Shown in pieces: positions 35,980-44,564 of a stretch of DNA of 64,000 bases (positions are counted from its first letter, which is position 1; every line of letters starts with the position of its first letter). Origin of the DNA: Lachnospiraceae bacterium (lineage in GTDB: Bacteria; Bacillota; Clostridia; Lachnospirales; Lachnospiraceae); contig CABJAW010000004.1 in assembly GCA_902363665.1 (NCBI GenBank), forward strand, positions 62,001 to 126,000, given 5' to 3'. The notes beneath the pieces are model-generated. The model ran no database searches. It worked only from the letters and a program-made list of their open reading frames with translations, and had not been told where the DNA came from. A program made the translations under genes and the position numbers.

Positions 35980-36816
35980 ATGAAAATAAATCAGGCTGTA
36001 TATAATAAGGAAGAAACACCGATCGTATCCGTCATCATGCCGGCGTATCGCTGTGCGAAGACAATCAACCAGGCGATCGATTCTGTCCTGAGACAGGAGG
36101 TGCCGCTGGAGCTGATCGTGGTGAATGACTGCTCACCGGATGAACTGGATGCGGCGCTGCAGCGCTATGCGGATGATCCACGTGTACACTGCAGGAAGAA
36201 TGAATACAACAGCGGTGCCGCGGTGAGCCGAAACCGGGGCGTTTCCATGGCAAGGGGAAGATATGTGGCGTTTCTGGATGCAGATGACTGGTGGGAAGAG
36301 GACAAGCTGAAAAAGCAGCTGGAAGTCCTGTGCCGGACCGGGGCTGTGCTGTGCTGCACGGGCCGTGAACTGGTGACGCCGGACGGAAAACAGACCGGTC
36401 GGATCATTGGGGTAAAAGAAAAGATCACTTATCGGATGATGCTGCACCAGAACTGGATCAACTGCTCGTCTGCTGTGATGAAGACGGAGATCGCAAAGGA
36501 ATTTCCGATGGAGCATGAGGAAGGACATGAAGATTATATTCTGTGGCTGAAGATCCTGAAAAAGTATGGGTGGGCGGCAGGCGTGAATGAGCCGCTCTTA
36601 AAATATCGTCTGACCGCAAAAGGCAAATCCGGAAACAAGCTTCATTCAGCCAAAATGACATATGATTCCTACCGTTACGCAGGACTTGGAAGGTTAAAGT
36701 CAGCACTTTGCTTCTGCGCTTATGCGGCAAACGGGGTAAAAAAGTATACGGCAGCTTATCTTCAAACTTTTTGGTTGCAGGGGCCGGGCCGCTGTGATAG
36801 AATAGCGAAGAATTAA
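35980..36816 (+). CDS. Family 2 glycosyltransferase
   Basis: 278 residues. GT-A fold: PIVSVIMPAYRCAKTINQAI start, ELIVVNDCSPD, NSGAAVSRNRGVSMARGRYV, metal-binding DADDWW, and the catalytic-base region EGHEDYILWLKI. It adds a sugar from a nucleotide donor, probably onto the lipid-linked acceptor begun by the preceding enzyme. RBS GGAGAAAATGCCC. The 3' end holds the pyrF promoter, so its last residues (FWLQGPGRCDRIAKN) may be constrained by that, not by function. Alternative acceptor unknown. Confidence 0.88.
   Translation: MKINQAVYNKEETPIVSVIMPAYRCAKTINQAIDSVLRQEVPLELIVVNDCSPDELDAALQRYADDPRVHCRKNEYNSGAAVSRNRGVSMARGRYVAFLDADDWWEEDKLKKQLEVLCRTGAVLCCTGRELVTPDGKQTGRIIGVKEKITYRMMLHQNWINCSSAVMKTEIAKEFPMEHEEGHEDYILWLKILKKYGWAAGVNEPLLKYRLTAKGKSGNKLHSAKMTYDSYRYAGLGRLKSALCFCAYAANGVKKYTAAYLQTFWLQGPGRCDRIAKN
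36775..36803 (+). promoter_or_regulatory. Promoter of pyrF inside the 3' end of the glycosyltransferase gene
   Basis: TTGCAG (36775-36780), 17 bp, TAGAAT (36798-36803), ending 13 bp before the upstream stop codon. Confidence 0.65.
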
Positions 36817-36823
36817 ACTGGGA

Positions 36824-36874
36824 CAGGTAAGTACCCGGGAAGTTGCGCGAAGCGGATTGCGAATGTCCGCTTTA
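36824..36874 (+). repeat. Intergenic repeat, short copy in pyrF leader
   Basis: AGGTAAGTACCCGGGAAGTT GCGCGAAGCGGATTGCG AATGTCCGCTTTA. The right-end hairpin AGCGGAT...GTCCGCT is intact; the left module is deleted. Confidence 0.65.
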
Positions 36875-36912
36875 TTACAGACAGTATGAGAAAAAAGAGA
36901 GGGAGAAAAGCC

Positions 36913-37839
36913 ATGATTCAGAAACTGATTGCAAAGATTCAGAAAACAAATGCACCGATCGTTGTAGGACTTGATCCGATGCTGAATTACATTCCGGAGC
37001 AGATCAAAGCAGCGGCGTTTGCCGAATTCGGAGAGACGCTGGAGGGAGCGGCTGAGGCAGTATGGCAGTATAATAAAGCGATTGTGGATGAGGTTTATGA
37101 TCTGATCCCGGCTGTAAAACCGCAGATTGCAATGTATGAGCAGTTTGGGATTCCGGGACTTCAGGCTTTTAAGAGAACCGTAGATTATTGTAAAGAGAAG
37201 GATCTGGTTGTGATCGGTGACGTAAAGCGCGGTGACATCGGTTCTACTTCCGCAGCATATGCAACGGCACATCTGGGACAGGTGCAGGTCGGTTCACAGC
37301 TTCTCACCCCGTTTGGCGAGGATTTTGCAACGGTCAATCCGTATCTTGGATCAGATGGGATCAAGCCGTTTCTTGAGGTTTGCAAGGAAGAGAAAAAGGG
37401 AATTTTTATTCTGGTCAAGACGTCAAACCCGTCCAGCGGAGAGTTTCAGGATCGCCTGATCGATGGAAAGCCGCTGTATGAGCTGGTAGGAGAAAAGGTA
37501 GCAGAGTGGGCGGATTCCTGCATGGGAGATCAGTACAGCTACGTTGGAGCGGTTGTCGGTGCAACATACCCGGAGATGGGCAAGACGCTTCGAAAGATAA
37601 TGCCGAAATCCTTCATTCTGGTACCAGGTTATGGTGCACAGGGAGGAAAGGGTGCAGATCTCGTACATTTCTTTAATGAGGACGGTCTTGGAGCGATCGT
37701 AAATTCTTCAAGAGGCATCATTGCAGCATATAAGCAGGAGAAATACGCGAAGTTTGGTGCGGAACATTTTGCACAGGCGAGCCGTGCAGCAGTAGAGGAC
37801 ATGATCGCAGATATCAGCGGAGCGCTGGAGAACCGGTAA
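36913..37839 (+). CDS. pyrF: Orotidine 5'-phosphate decarboxylase
   Basis: 308 residues from ATG 36913 (GGGAGAAAAGCC upstream; the in-frame ATG at 36886 is less likely). It is the longer, type-2 OMP decarboxylase: IVVGLDPML at the front and the catalytic DVKRGDIG (Asp103, Lys105) loop. It makes UMP, the last step of de novo pyrimidine synthesis. It begins the run pyrF-pyrK-pyrD, with pyrE further down. The copy of the intergenic repeat before and after it may affect mRNA stability. Confidence 0.96.
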   Translation: MIQKLIAKIQKTNAPIVVGLDPMLNYIPEQIKAAAFAEFGETLEGAAEAVWQYNKAIVDEVYDLIPAVKPQIAMYEQFGIPGLQAFKRTVDYCKEKDLVVIGDVKRGDIGSTSAAYATAHLGQVQVGSQLLTPFGEDFATVNPYLGSDGIKPFLEVCKEEKKGIFILVKTSNPSSGEFQDRLIDGKPLYELVGEKVAEWADSCMGDQYSYVGAVVGATYPEMGKTLRKIMPKSFILVPGYGAQGGKGADLVHFFNEDGLGAIVNSSRGIIAAYKQEKYAKFGAEHFAQASRAAVEDMIADISGALENR

Positions 37840-37849
37840 ATGAAACGGA

Positions 37850-37945
37850 ATCGATCCCCTGCTTCAATTGCGCGGAGCAATAAGCAGTGGGTAGGATCCC
37901 TTATGATCCTACAAGTAGCGAAGAGGATTGCGAATATCCGCTTTG
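37850..37945 (+). repeat. Intergenic repeat, near-complete copy between pyrF and pyrK
   Basis: GATCCCCTGCTTCAATTGC-GCGGA-GCAATAAGCAG..GTAGGATCCC, then TTATGATCCTACAAGTAGCG and AGGATTGCGAATATCCGCTTTG. All three family landmarks are present; the outer stem (GATCCC/GGATCCC) differs from other copies while pairing is kept. Confidence 0.8.
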
Positions 37946-38020
37946 GCAATGGGCGTTTTCTCAAATGGAGTGAGCGCCTGAGAACTGAAAAACGGACAGA
38001 TCAGAAAAAGGAAGAATATC

Positions 38021-38806
38021 ATGGCAGAAAAATATAAAGAGACAGCGGTTGTCGTCTCACAGGAGCAGATCGCAGACGGGATCTACAGCATGTGGCTTCA
38101 GACAGAGCAGATCGCGCGTGCGGCAAAGCCGGGACAATTTATTTCCGTATATTGCCACAGTGCAGAAAAGCTGCTTCCACGTCCGATCAGCCTGTGCGAG
38201 ATCGACCGGGAGCAGGGAAGAGTGAGAATCGTCTATCGAGTGACCGGAAAAAATACCGGTACAGAGGAATTCAGCACCTATAAACCGGGGGATCAGGCGG
38301 AAATTCTCGGACCGCTTGGCAATGGCTTTCCGCTGGAGAGAGGCGAGGGAAAAACCTCTTTCCTGATCGGCGGAGGGATCGGAATTCCGCCGATGGTGCA
38401 GCTTGCAAAGGAGTTAAATGGAGAAAAGCAGGTTGTAGCCGGATATCGTAATGAGCAGATTTTTCTAGGAGAGGAACTGGGAGAGCACGCTGCTTTTTAT
38501 GTAGCGACAGAGGATGGAAGCAGAGGCACGAAGGGAAATGTGCTGGATTGTATCAGAGAGAATGAGCTGAAAGCGGATGTGATCTTTGCCTGTGGTCCGA
38601 CACCGATGCTTCGTGCGATTAAATCTTATGCAGCGGAGCACGGAATCGAATGCTGGATTTCGATGGAGGAACGCATGGCCTGCGGAATTGGCGCCTGCCT
38701 CGCGTGTGTTTGCAAATCGACTGAGGTGGATGAGCATTCACAGGTACACAACAAGCGGGTCTGCAAAGAAGGTCCGGTATTCCTGGCCTCAGAAGTGGAG
38801 CTGTAA
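38021..38806 (+). CDS. pyrK: Dihydroorotate dehydrogenase B, electron transfer subunit
   Basis: 261 residues. FAD-binding ferredoxin-reductase fold: RPISLCEI, an NAD-binding FLIGGGIGIPPMVQLAKEL, and a C-terminal [2Fe-2S] site in CGIGACLACVC with a later Cys (RVCKEGPVF). PyrK passes electrons from PyrD to NAD+, completing the class 1B enzyme. It precedes pyrD by 110 bp, with an intergenic repeat between. RBS AAGGAAGAATATC. Confidence 0.96.
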   Translation: MAEKYKETAVVVSQEQIADGIYSMWLQTEQIARAAKPGQFISVYCHSAEKLLPRPISLCEIDREQGRVRIVYRVTGKNTGTEEFSTYKPGDQAEILGPLGNGFPLERGEGKTSFLIGGGIGIPPMVQLAKELNGEKQVVAGYRNEQIFLGEELGEHAAFYVATEDGSRGTKGNVLDCIRENELKADVIFACGPTPMLRAIKSYAAEHGIECWISMEERMACGIGACLACVCKSTEVDEHSQVHNKRVCKEGPVFLASEVEL

Positions 38807-38851
38807 ATAGAATTCCCGGCAGCGAGGAAAAGAGCAGATGTATCTGAAGCA

Positions 38852-38885
38852 GGGCAGCGAAGCGGATTGCAAATGTCCGCTTTAC
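38852..38885 (+). repeat. Intergenic repeat, right-end copy between pyrK and pyrD
   Basis: GCAGCGAAGCGGATTGC AAATGTCCGCTTTACAC. Only the terminal hairpin module is left. Confidence 0.65.
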
Positions 38886-38916
38886 ACAGGATGGAAAGAG
38901 ACAGGAGTACAGGAAA

Positions 38917-39822
38917 ATGGCAGATTTAAGTGTGAAAATAGCTGGAGTCGAATTGAAAAATCCGGTAATGACGGCATCCGGGACATTTGGTTCCGGCATG
39001 GAATACAGTGATTTTGTGGATTTGTCGCGTCTTGGCGCGGTGGTGACCAAAGGTGTGGCAAATGTGCCGTGGCCAGGCAATCCGACACCGCGCGTGGCGG
39101 AGATCAGAAGCGGCATGATGAATGCGATCGGCCTGCAGAATCCGGGAATTGATGTTTTCTGCAAGCGGGATATCCCGTTCCTTCAGAACTATGACACCAG
39201 GATTATCGTGAATGTATGCGGCAGAACGACAGAGGATTACTGTGAGGTGGCAGAACGTCTGGCAGAGGAGCCGGTTGATATGCTGGAAATCAACATTTCC
39301 TGCCCGAACGTGAAGTGCGGCGGCATTTCTTTTGGACAGGATCCAAAAGCGGTAGAACAGATCACGGCGGAGATTAAAAAGCACGCAAAGCAGCCGGTTA
39401 TCATGAAGCTCAGCCCGAATGTGACGGATATTACAGAAATTGCGCGGGCAGCAGAAGCAGGAGGAGCAGATGCCCTCTCTATGATCAATACACTGACCGG
39501 TATGAAGATCGATATCAACCGCAGGACGTTTGCGATCGCGAATAAAACCGGTGGAGTGTCCGGACCGGCCGTACACCCGATCGCGGTGCGTATGGTTTAT
39601 CAGACCGCGCAGGCGGTGAAAATTCCGATCATCGGAATGGGAGGCGTGGCATCGGCGGAGGATGCTCTGGAGCTGATTCTGGCAGGTGCATCAGCGGTAG
39701 CGGTCGGAACCGCAAATTTCCACGATCCGATGGTGACGCTGAAGGTGATCGACGGCATCAAAGAATATATGGAGCGTTTTCATGTGGGGACTGTGAAAGA
39801 ACTGATTGGCGCGGTACACTGA
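38917..39822 (+). CDS. pyrD: Dihydroorotate dehydrogenase, catalytic subunit (class 1B)
   Basis: 301 residues of FMN-binding TIM barrel: KNPVMTASGTFGSGMEY at the start, catalytic NISCPNVKCGG (Cys129, the base of class 1 enzymes), and phosphate-binding IIGMGGVASAEDALELILAG. It oxidises dihydroorotate to orotate. Paired with pyrK directly upstream. RBS GGAGTACAGGAAA. Followed by a terminator, so the later EamA gene is separately transcribed. Confidence 0.97.
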   Translation: MADLSVKIAGVELKNPVMTASGTFGSGMEYSDFVDLSRLGAVVTKGVANVPWPGNPTPRVAEIRSGMMNAIGLQNPGIDVFCKRDIPFLQNYDTRIIVNVCGRTTEDYCEVAERLAEEPVDMLEINISCPNVKCGGISFGQDPKAVEQITAEIKKHAKQPVIMKLSPNVTDITEIARAAEAGGADALSMINTLTGMKIDINRRTFAIANKTGGVSGPAVHPIAVRMVYQTAQAVKIPIIGMGGVASAEDALELILAGASAVAVGTANFHDPMVTLKVIDGIKEYMERFHVGTVKELIGAVH

Positions 39823-39835
39823 AACGTACAGAGAG

Positions 39836-39864
39836 AAAAGAATGTGTTTCGGCACATTCTTTTT
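39836..39864 (+). terminator. Terminator after pyrD
   Basis: AAAAGAATGTG, loop TTTCGG, CACATTCTTTT, with T-run. Confidence 0.85.
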
Positions 39865-39879
39865 CCATGAAAAGGATCT

Positions 39880-39978
39880 GACCGGCAAAACAAGTCCCAC
39901 CGCAGGACTGTGCGGGACAATAAACAGTGAATCTGAATTCTTTATGATTCTACAAGCAGCGAAGTGGATTGAAAATAA
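39880..39978 (+). repeat. Intergenic repeat, diverged near-complete copy
   Basis: ACCGGCAAAACAAGTCCCAC, GACTGTGCGGGACAATAAAC, TTATGATTCTACAAGCAGCG, AAGTGGATTGAAAATA. All modules recognisable but many substitutions; the oldest-looking copy. It leads into the EamA gene. Confidence 0.65.
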
Positions 39979-39990
39979 GGGGAGAACATT

Positions 39991-40905
39991 ATGAAAAAAG
40001 AAGTGCGCGGCGTGATCTTCACGCTTGCAGGCGGCTGTCTGTGGGGACTGTCCGGTTCCTGCGGACAGTATTTGTTTACGAATTATCAGGTCAATTCCAG
40101 CTGGCTGACTGTGGTGCGAATGCTGGTGGCGGGCGTGTCGCTTGTGTTGTTCGCACTGCTGCGGCAGCGGGATAAGGCGATCGGCATCTGGAAAGTAAAG
40201 GGGGACGCAGTCCAGCAGGTAGTCTTTGCACTTGGCGGACTGATGTTCTGCCAGTATGCGTATCTGACGGCGATTTCTTACTCCAATGCGGCGACTGCGA
40301 CTGTGCTGCAGTACCTGGGACCGGTACTGATCATGCTGCTGGTCTGCGCAGTGCACCGCCGACTGCCAAATCTTCGGGAAGGAGCGGCAGTCATTCTGGC
40401 GGTGCTCGGTACCTTTCTCCTTGCAACGCATGGAAATATCGCGACGATGGTGCTCTCAGAGCAGGGCTTTACATGGGGCATGCTGGCGGCAGTCAGCCTG
40501 ATGTGCTACACGCTCCTGCCGGATCGGATTATTCCGAAGTGGGGCAGTATTGTGGTGACCGGCTATGGGATGCTGATCGGAGGCATTGTGCTGGCACTTC
40601 TCGTGCAGGTCTGGAAAATTCCGGTATCACTGGACTTGAAAGGCTGGCTTGCCGTTGGCGGGGTAGCGGTGCTCGGCACACTGGTTGCATACACGATGTA
40701 TCTGCAGGGCGTTGCGGATGTCGGGCCGGTGCATGCGAGCATGCTCTCAAGCATCGAGCCGGTTTCTGCAACGTTATGCTCTGTATTCTGGCTGCATACC
40801 AGTTTTCAGCCGATCGATCTTGTGGGATTTCTCTGCATTCTGGCGACCATTTTCCTGCTGGCGAAGAAGAAAGGGGAGCCGGAGCGGACCATGCCAGACA
40901 AATAA
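39991..40905 (+). CDS. EamA/DMT-family transporter
   Basis: 304 residues, ten hydrophobic segments in two five-helix EamA halves (GVIFTLAGGCLWGLSGSCGQY and WGMLAAVSLMCYTLL; conserved SSIEPVSATLCSVFWL near the end). This is a drug/metabolite exporter-type carrier; candidate cargo is amino acids or nucleobase-like metabolites, but not inferable. RBS AGGGGAGAAC. It sits amid pyrimidine genes without obvious functional link. Confidence 0.9.
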   Translation: MKKEVRGVIFTLAGGCLWGLSGSCGQYLFTNYQVNSSWLTVVRMLVAGVSLVLFALLRQRDKAIGIWKVKGDAVQQVVFALGGLMFCQYAYLTAISYSNAATATVLQYLGPVLIMLLVCAVHRRLPNLREGAAVILAVLGTFLLATHGNIATMVLSEQGFTWGMLAAVSLMCYTLLPDRIIPKWGSIVVTGYGMLIGGIVLALLVQVWKIPVSLDLKGWLAVGGVAVLGTLVAYTMYLQGVADVGPVHASMLSSIEPVSATLCSVFWLHTSFQPIDLVGFLCILATIFLLAKKKGEPERTMPDK

Positions 40906-40924
40906 AGGAGAAATATGGTGTGGA

Positions 40925-40970
40925 TTGCTTAGCGCAACTTCGCAGAGGACTTGCCTGGCTCGGTTAAAAT
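40925..40970 (-). repeat. Intergenic repeat, inverted left module
   Basis: Minus-strand reading: TTTTAACCGAGCCAGGCAAG, TCCTCTGCGAAGTTGCGCTA, AGCAA. It matches the left half of the 24970 copy in opposite orientation. Confidence 0.65.
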
Positions 40971-40995
40971 ACGGAAGAAAAAGAAAAACGTCTGG

Positions 40996-41024
40996 TTGAC
41001 AGAAAAGATAAGATAGCGTATAGT
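40996..41024 (+). promoter_or_regulatory. Promoter of M20 peptidase-tcdA operon
   Basis: TTGACA (40996-41001), 17 bp, TATAGT (41019-41024), about 50 bp before the start codon. Confidence 0.8.
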
Positions 41025-41076
41025 TGGAACGATAGCCGATAAAGCAGATCGAACCAGTAGGAAAAGAGGGCGGAGC

Positions 41077-42210
41077 ATGAAGGAAAAATCAGAAGAAAAA
41101 AGAGTTGCGGAGCTGTTTCTGTATCTGACCGGGATCGACAACGCATCCCTTAAGGAACGTGAGATGGCAGATGCGGTAGAAGCGGTTCTGGACGAACTTG
41201 AAATACCATACACGGAGGATGACACCTGGAAAAGGACGGGTGGAAATGCCGGAAATATTTTCGCAAAGCTGGAAGGTGAGGGAGAGCCGATGCTGTTGTG
41301 TGCACATCTGGACAGCGTGGCTCCAGCACTGGGGAAGAAAGCTGTATGGAAAGAAGACGGCACGATCACGAGCAGCGGTGATACGGTGCTTGGGGCGGAT
41401 GATCTGGCAGGAGTGGCAGAAATCCTGGAGACGCTCCGCCGTTTAAAGGAGCGGAACATACCGCACCGTCCGATCGAGGTTCTCTTTACGTATGCGGAGG
41501 AGCTGTACGATGTTGGCAGTGAATTTTTTGATTTTTCCCAGATCAGATCGAAGGAAGCGTACGTGCTGGATGCATCCGGCTGTACAGGAACCTTCCTTTA
41601 CAAAGCACCGACCATTGTATCATTTGAAGTACAGATCCGCGGTCTGGCTTCCCATGCCGGCTTTCAGCCGGAAAAAGGCATCCATGCGATCCAGATTGCG
41701 GCGGATGCGATCGGAAGCATCCAGATGGGACATGTGGAGGAAGATACGACGGTCAATGTCGGGGAGATCTCCGGCGGTACGGGGACGAATATCGTGCCGG
41801 AACGCTGCGAGGTGAGAGGGGAGATTCGCAGCTACGTTCACGAAAAGGCACTGGAACAGATGAACCGGATGGAAGAAATCTTTCGCACAAGTGCCGGACG
41901 TTACGGCGGAGAGGCGGAAGTGACCTGCCGGATCGGCACTTATGCATATGAGACATCGATGGGAAGCACTGTGGTCAGACGGATGAGGGCTGTCTGTAAA
42001 AAGCTGGGCTTTTCGTTTCTTCCAAAGGAAAGCTTTGGCGGAAGTGATAACAACGTGCTTGCAGCACATGGAATAGAAGGAATTGTACTTGCCTGCGGCA
42101 TGGAGCAGGTGCATTCCGTACAGGAATATACGACGGTACAGGCACTGAAGGAGACAGCAGAGCTGCTCACTGCGCTTGCGTGCCCGGAAACGGAGGAAAA
42201 AATATGCTGA
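41077..42210 (+). CDS. M20-family metallopeptidase (tripeptidase/PepT-like)
   Basis: 377 residues. Two-zinc M20/M42-type layout: LLCAHLDSVAPA (His ligand), GADDLAGVAEILETL (bridging Asp), TYAEELYDVGS (general base Glu then ligand Glu), the dimerisation-lid region GLASHAGFQPEKGIHAI with EISGGTGTNIVPERC, and terminal ligand HSVQEYTT. It hydrolyses short peptides in the cytosol. Annotation as peptidase T-like fits. Its last bases overlap the tcdA start (ATGctga), so the two are coupled. Confidence 0.9.
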   Translation: MKEKSEEKRVAELFLYLTGIDNASLKEREMADAVEAVLDELEIPYTEDDTWKRTGGNAGNIFAKLEGEGEPMLLCAHLDSVAPALGKKAVWKEDGTITSSGDTVLGADDLAGVAEILETLRRLKERNIPHRPIEVLFTYAEELYDVGSEFFDFSQIRSKEAYVLDASGCTGTFLYKAPTIVSFEVQIRGLASHAGFQPEKGIHAIQIAADAIGSIQMGHVEEDTTVNVGEISGGTGTNIVPERCEVRGEIRSYVHEKALEQMNRMEEIFRTSAGRYGGEAEVTCRIGTYAYETSMGSTVVRRMRAVCKKLGFSFLPKESFGGSDNNVLAAHGIEGIVLACGMEQVHSVQEYTTVQALKETAELLTALACPETEEKIC

Positions 42211-42986
42211 ATCAGTTTTCAAGAACCGCGCTGCTGATCGGGGAGGACGGAATCGACCGTCTTGCGAACAGCCGCGTTGCAGTATTTGGGATCGGAGGAG
42301 TCGGAGGCTATACGGTTGAGGCGCTTGCAAGGAGCGGAGTGGGGACATTTGATCTGATTGACGATGACAAGATCTGCCTGACAAATCTCAACCGTCAGAT
42401 CTTGGCAACGAGAAAAACCGTCGGAAAATACAAAGTCGAAGTGGCAAAAGAACGGATTCTGGAGATTAATCCAAAGGCGGTCGTCAATACGTACCAAACC
42501 TTTTATCTTCCGGGAAATGCAGACCAGTTTGATTTTACACAGTATGATTATATCGTGGATGCGATCGATACCGTCAGCGGGAAAATTCAGCTTGTCTGCG
42601 AGGCGAACCGGGTGGGGACACCGATCATCAGCTCGATGGGAGCCGGCAATAAGATGGATGCCAGTGCGTTCAAGGTGGCGGACATCTATAAGACTTCAGT
42701 CTGCCCGCTTGCAAAAGTCATGCGGCGGGAGCTGAAAAAGAGAGGAATTAAAAAACTGAAGGTGGTTTATTCGGAAGAAGAGGCGATGAAACCGCTGGAG
42801 ACGGAAGAAATGAGCTGCCGTTCGCATTGCATCTGCCCGCCAGGCACACAGAGAAAGTGTACGGCACGCCGCCAGATTCCGGGCAGCAACGCGTTTGTGC
42901 CGTCGGTGGTCGGACTGATTATTGCCGGTGAGGTAGTCAAAGATCTCACGGCAGACACGGAAAGCGCAAAAATGCGGACGAGATAA
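42204..42986 (+). CDS. tcdA: tRNA threonylcarbamoyladenosine dehydratase
   Basis: 260 residues from ATG 42204 with GGAGGAAAAAAT upstream. E1-like ThiF/MoeB fold: FGIGGVGGYTVEALARSG nucleotide loop, DDDKICLTNLNRQILA, and the ASRG-like Q-ending. TcdA cyclises t6A37 to ct6A in ANN-decoding tRNAs using ATP. The Cys-rich SCRSHCICPPGTQRKC stretch is characteristic of this group. It overlaps the M20 gene by 7 nt. Not to be confused with the thiamine ThiF at 60668. Confidence 0.92.
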   Translation: MLNQFSRTALLIGEDGIDRLANSRVAVFGIGGVGGYTVEALARSGVGTFDLIDDDKICLTNLNRQILATRKTVGKYKVEVAKERILEINPKAVVNTYQTFYLPGNADQFDFTQYDYIVDAIDTVSGKIQLVCEANRVGTPIISSMGAGNKMDASAFKVADIYKTSVCPLAKVMRRELKKRGIKKLKVVYSEEEAMKPLETEEMSCRSHCICPPGTQRKCTARRQIPGSNAFVPSVVGLIIAGEVVKDLTADTESAKMRTR

Positions 42987-43008
42987 AAAAAGAAAAATAA
43001 TGTTTGGT

Positions 43009-43058
43009 AAGTCTCATAGCTTTCTGAAGGAAAGGAGGATATGAGACTTCCTTTATTT
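43009..43058 (+). terminator. Terminator-like hairpin after tcdA
   Basis: AAGTCTCATA (43009-43018) pairs perfectly with TATGAGACTT (43040-43049), followed by CCTTTATTTT. The loop is long and the T-run is imperfect, so strength is moderate. Confidence 0.55.
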
Positions 43059-43093
43059 TGGAGGATCATTTTTGTGCTGCACAGAAATAACTT

Positions 43094-43122
43094 TTGACCC
43101 TGCCTGCATTTTGTGATAGTAT
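43094..43122 (+). promoter_or_regulatory. Promoter of pyrE
   Basis: TTGACC (43094-43099), 17 bp, TAGTAT (43117-43122), about 85 bp before the start. No PyrR-type attenuator can be made out in the short leader. Confidence 0.75.
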
Positions 43123-43140
43123 AAAAAAGATATCATGGAC

Positions 43141-43177
43141 GTAGCAGTAAAAGTGGATTTGGAATATCCGCTTTACC
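43141..43177 (+). repeat. Intergenic repeat, right-end relic in pyrE leader
   Basis: GTAGCAGTAAAAGTGGATTTG GAATATCCGCTTTACC... split here; it keeps the 3' landmark AATATCCGCTTTAC. Confidence 0.5.
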
Positions 43178-43207
43178 GCAGATCAGACAAGGAGGTCATG
43201 AAAGCAG

Positions 43208-43882
43208 ATGGAAGCATATAAGCAGGAATTTATTGAATTTATGGTAGACTGTGAAGTTTTGAAATTTGGAAGTTTTGTGACGAAGAGCGGAAGAAATACC
43301 CCGTTTTTTGTAAATACAGGATTTTACCGTACAGGCGCACAGCTGCGCAGACTGGGCGGATACTATGCAAGAGCGATCAAAGAGAAATTCGGACTGGATT
43401 TTGATGTGCTCTTCGGACCGGCATACAAAGGGATTCCGCTTACGGTAGCAGCGACGAGTGCGATCAGTGAGCTGTACAATGCAGACATCCGTTACTGCTC
43501 CAACCGCAAGGAGGTAAAGGATCACGGTGACAAAGGCATTCTGCTTGGCAGCCCGATCGGTGACGGCGATAAGGTCATCATCATTGAGGACGTGACGACG
43601 GCAGGTACTTCGATCCAGGAGACGCTCCCGATCATTAAGGCTCAGGGAAACGTAGAGGTGCAGGGACTGGTTGTATCCGTAGACCGCATGGAGCGCGGTC
43701 AGGGCGAGAAGAGTGCACTTGCGGAGATCGAGGAAAAATACGGCCTGAAAACAACTGCGATTGTGACGATGGCAGAGGTGGTCGAGCATCTTTACGGAAA
43801 AGAATATAAGGGAAGAGTTATCATCGACGATGAAATGAAAGCGGCAATCGATGCATACTATGAAGAGTACGGAGCAAAATAG
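43208..43882 (+). CDS. pyrE: Orotate phosphoribosyltransferase
   Basis: 224 residues. Type-1 phosphoribosyltransferase with PRPP loop VIIIEDVTTAGTSIQ and the GPAYKGIPL stretch near the middle. It converts orotate plus PRPP to OMP. It has its own promoter and is separated from pyrF-K-D by three unrelated genes. RBS GGAGGTCATGAAAGC. Confidence 0.96.
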   Translation: MEAYKQEFIEFMVDCEVLKFGSFVTKSGRNTPFFVNTGFYRTGAQLRRLGGYYARAIKEKFGLDFDVLFGPAYKGIPLTVAATSAISELYNADIRYCSNRKEVKDHGDKGILLGSPIGDGDKVIIIEDVTTAGTSIQETLPIIKAQGNVEVQGLVVSVDRMERGQGEKSALAEIEEKYGLKTTAIVTMAEVVEHLYGKEYKGRVIIDDEMKAAIDAYYEEYGAK

Positions 43883-43918
43883 CAAATGGCACGGCAAAGT
43901 CGGAGGAAAGAAAAAATC

Positions 43919-44071
43919 ATGAATGAAAAAATTTATAAGACGCTGGCACATGCAGGAATCTGGAATCTTGTGATGGGCATCGTGGTTCTCGTGACGGGCA
44001 TTGCATCCGGTGTGCTGCTTCTGGTGAGCAGCGTGCGCTTATTAAAAAGCAAGGATGATCTGACATTCTGA
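43919..44071 (+). CDS. Small membrane protein, 50 aa
   Basis: From ATG 43919 (GGAGGAAAG upstream): MNEKIYKTLAHAGIWNLVMG then two close hydrophobic stretches (IVVLVTGIASGVLLLVSSV) and a charged end (RLLKSKDDLTF). Probably a one- or two-helix membrane protein; no domain recognised. Its stop overlaps the ATG of the VanZ-like gene (TGATG), showing tight coupling. Confidence 0.7.
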   Translation: MNEKIYKTLAHAGIWNLVMGIVVLVTGIASGVLLLVSSVRLLKSKDDLTF

Positions 44072-44562
44072 TGGCAGCGACAGTCAGGAAGGGAATCAAG
44101 ATATCCGGTGTCTGTTTGTTTCTGCTCTATCTTACAGGACTGGTGTATTTTCTGTTCTTCGCGGAAGAATATGGACGGAGCGCAGCGGTTGTGGGCTATA
44201 ACACCAGGCCGTTTCGGGAGATTCTGCGTTACCTGCGTTACTGGAAAATTCTGGGGCTGCGCACGGTGATTCTGAATCTGGCGGGCAATGTGATCGGTTT
44301 TATGCCGTTTGGTGCGCTGCTTCCGATTTTTTCAAGACAGATGCGCAGACCCTGGAAGATCACGTTACTCAGCTTTGAGATCAGTGCCATCATTGAGATT
44401 TCACAGCTGGTGCTTCAGGTGGGCTGTTTTGATGTGGATGATATGATATTGAATACACTTGGCGGGCTGCTTGGATATCTGGTGTTCTGGGCTTCAAACC
44501 GATGGTATTTCCGGCTTGGCGGGATTTCTTCGGGGACAGACAAACAGGAAAAAAGAGGTTAA
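44071..44562 (+). CDS. VanZ-like family membrane protein
   Basis: 163 residues, four to five hydrophobic helices. VanZ-type landmarks: the NLAGNVIGFMPFGALLP stretch, EISAIIEISQLVLQVGCFDVDDMILNTLGGLLGYL. VanZ-like proteins are associated with low-level glycopeptide (teicoplanin) tolerance, but most chromosomal copies have no tested role. Start overlaps the preceding small gene; next gene follows directly. Confidence 0.88.
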   Translation: MAATVRKGIKISGVCLFLLYLTGLVYFLFFAEEYGRSAAVVGYNTRPFREILRYLRYWKILGLRTVILNLAGNVIGFMPFGALLPIFSRQMRRPWKITLLSFEISAIIEISQLVLQVGCFDVDDMILNTLGGLLGYLVFWASNRWYFRLGGISSGTDKQEKRG

Positions 44563-44564
44563 GT

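Noticed and set aside
40473-40967. 164-aa plus-strand ORF inside the EamA gene
   Set aside because: Alternative frame of a well-supported transporter; no RBS and Cys/Arg/His-rich composition typical of shadow frames.
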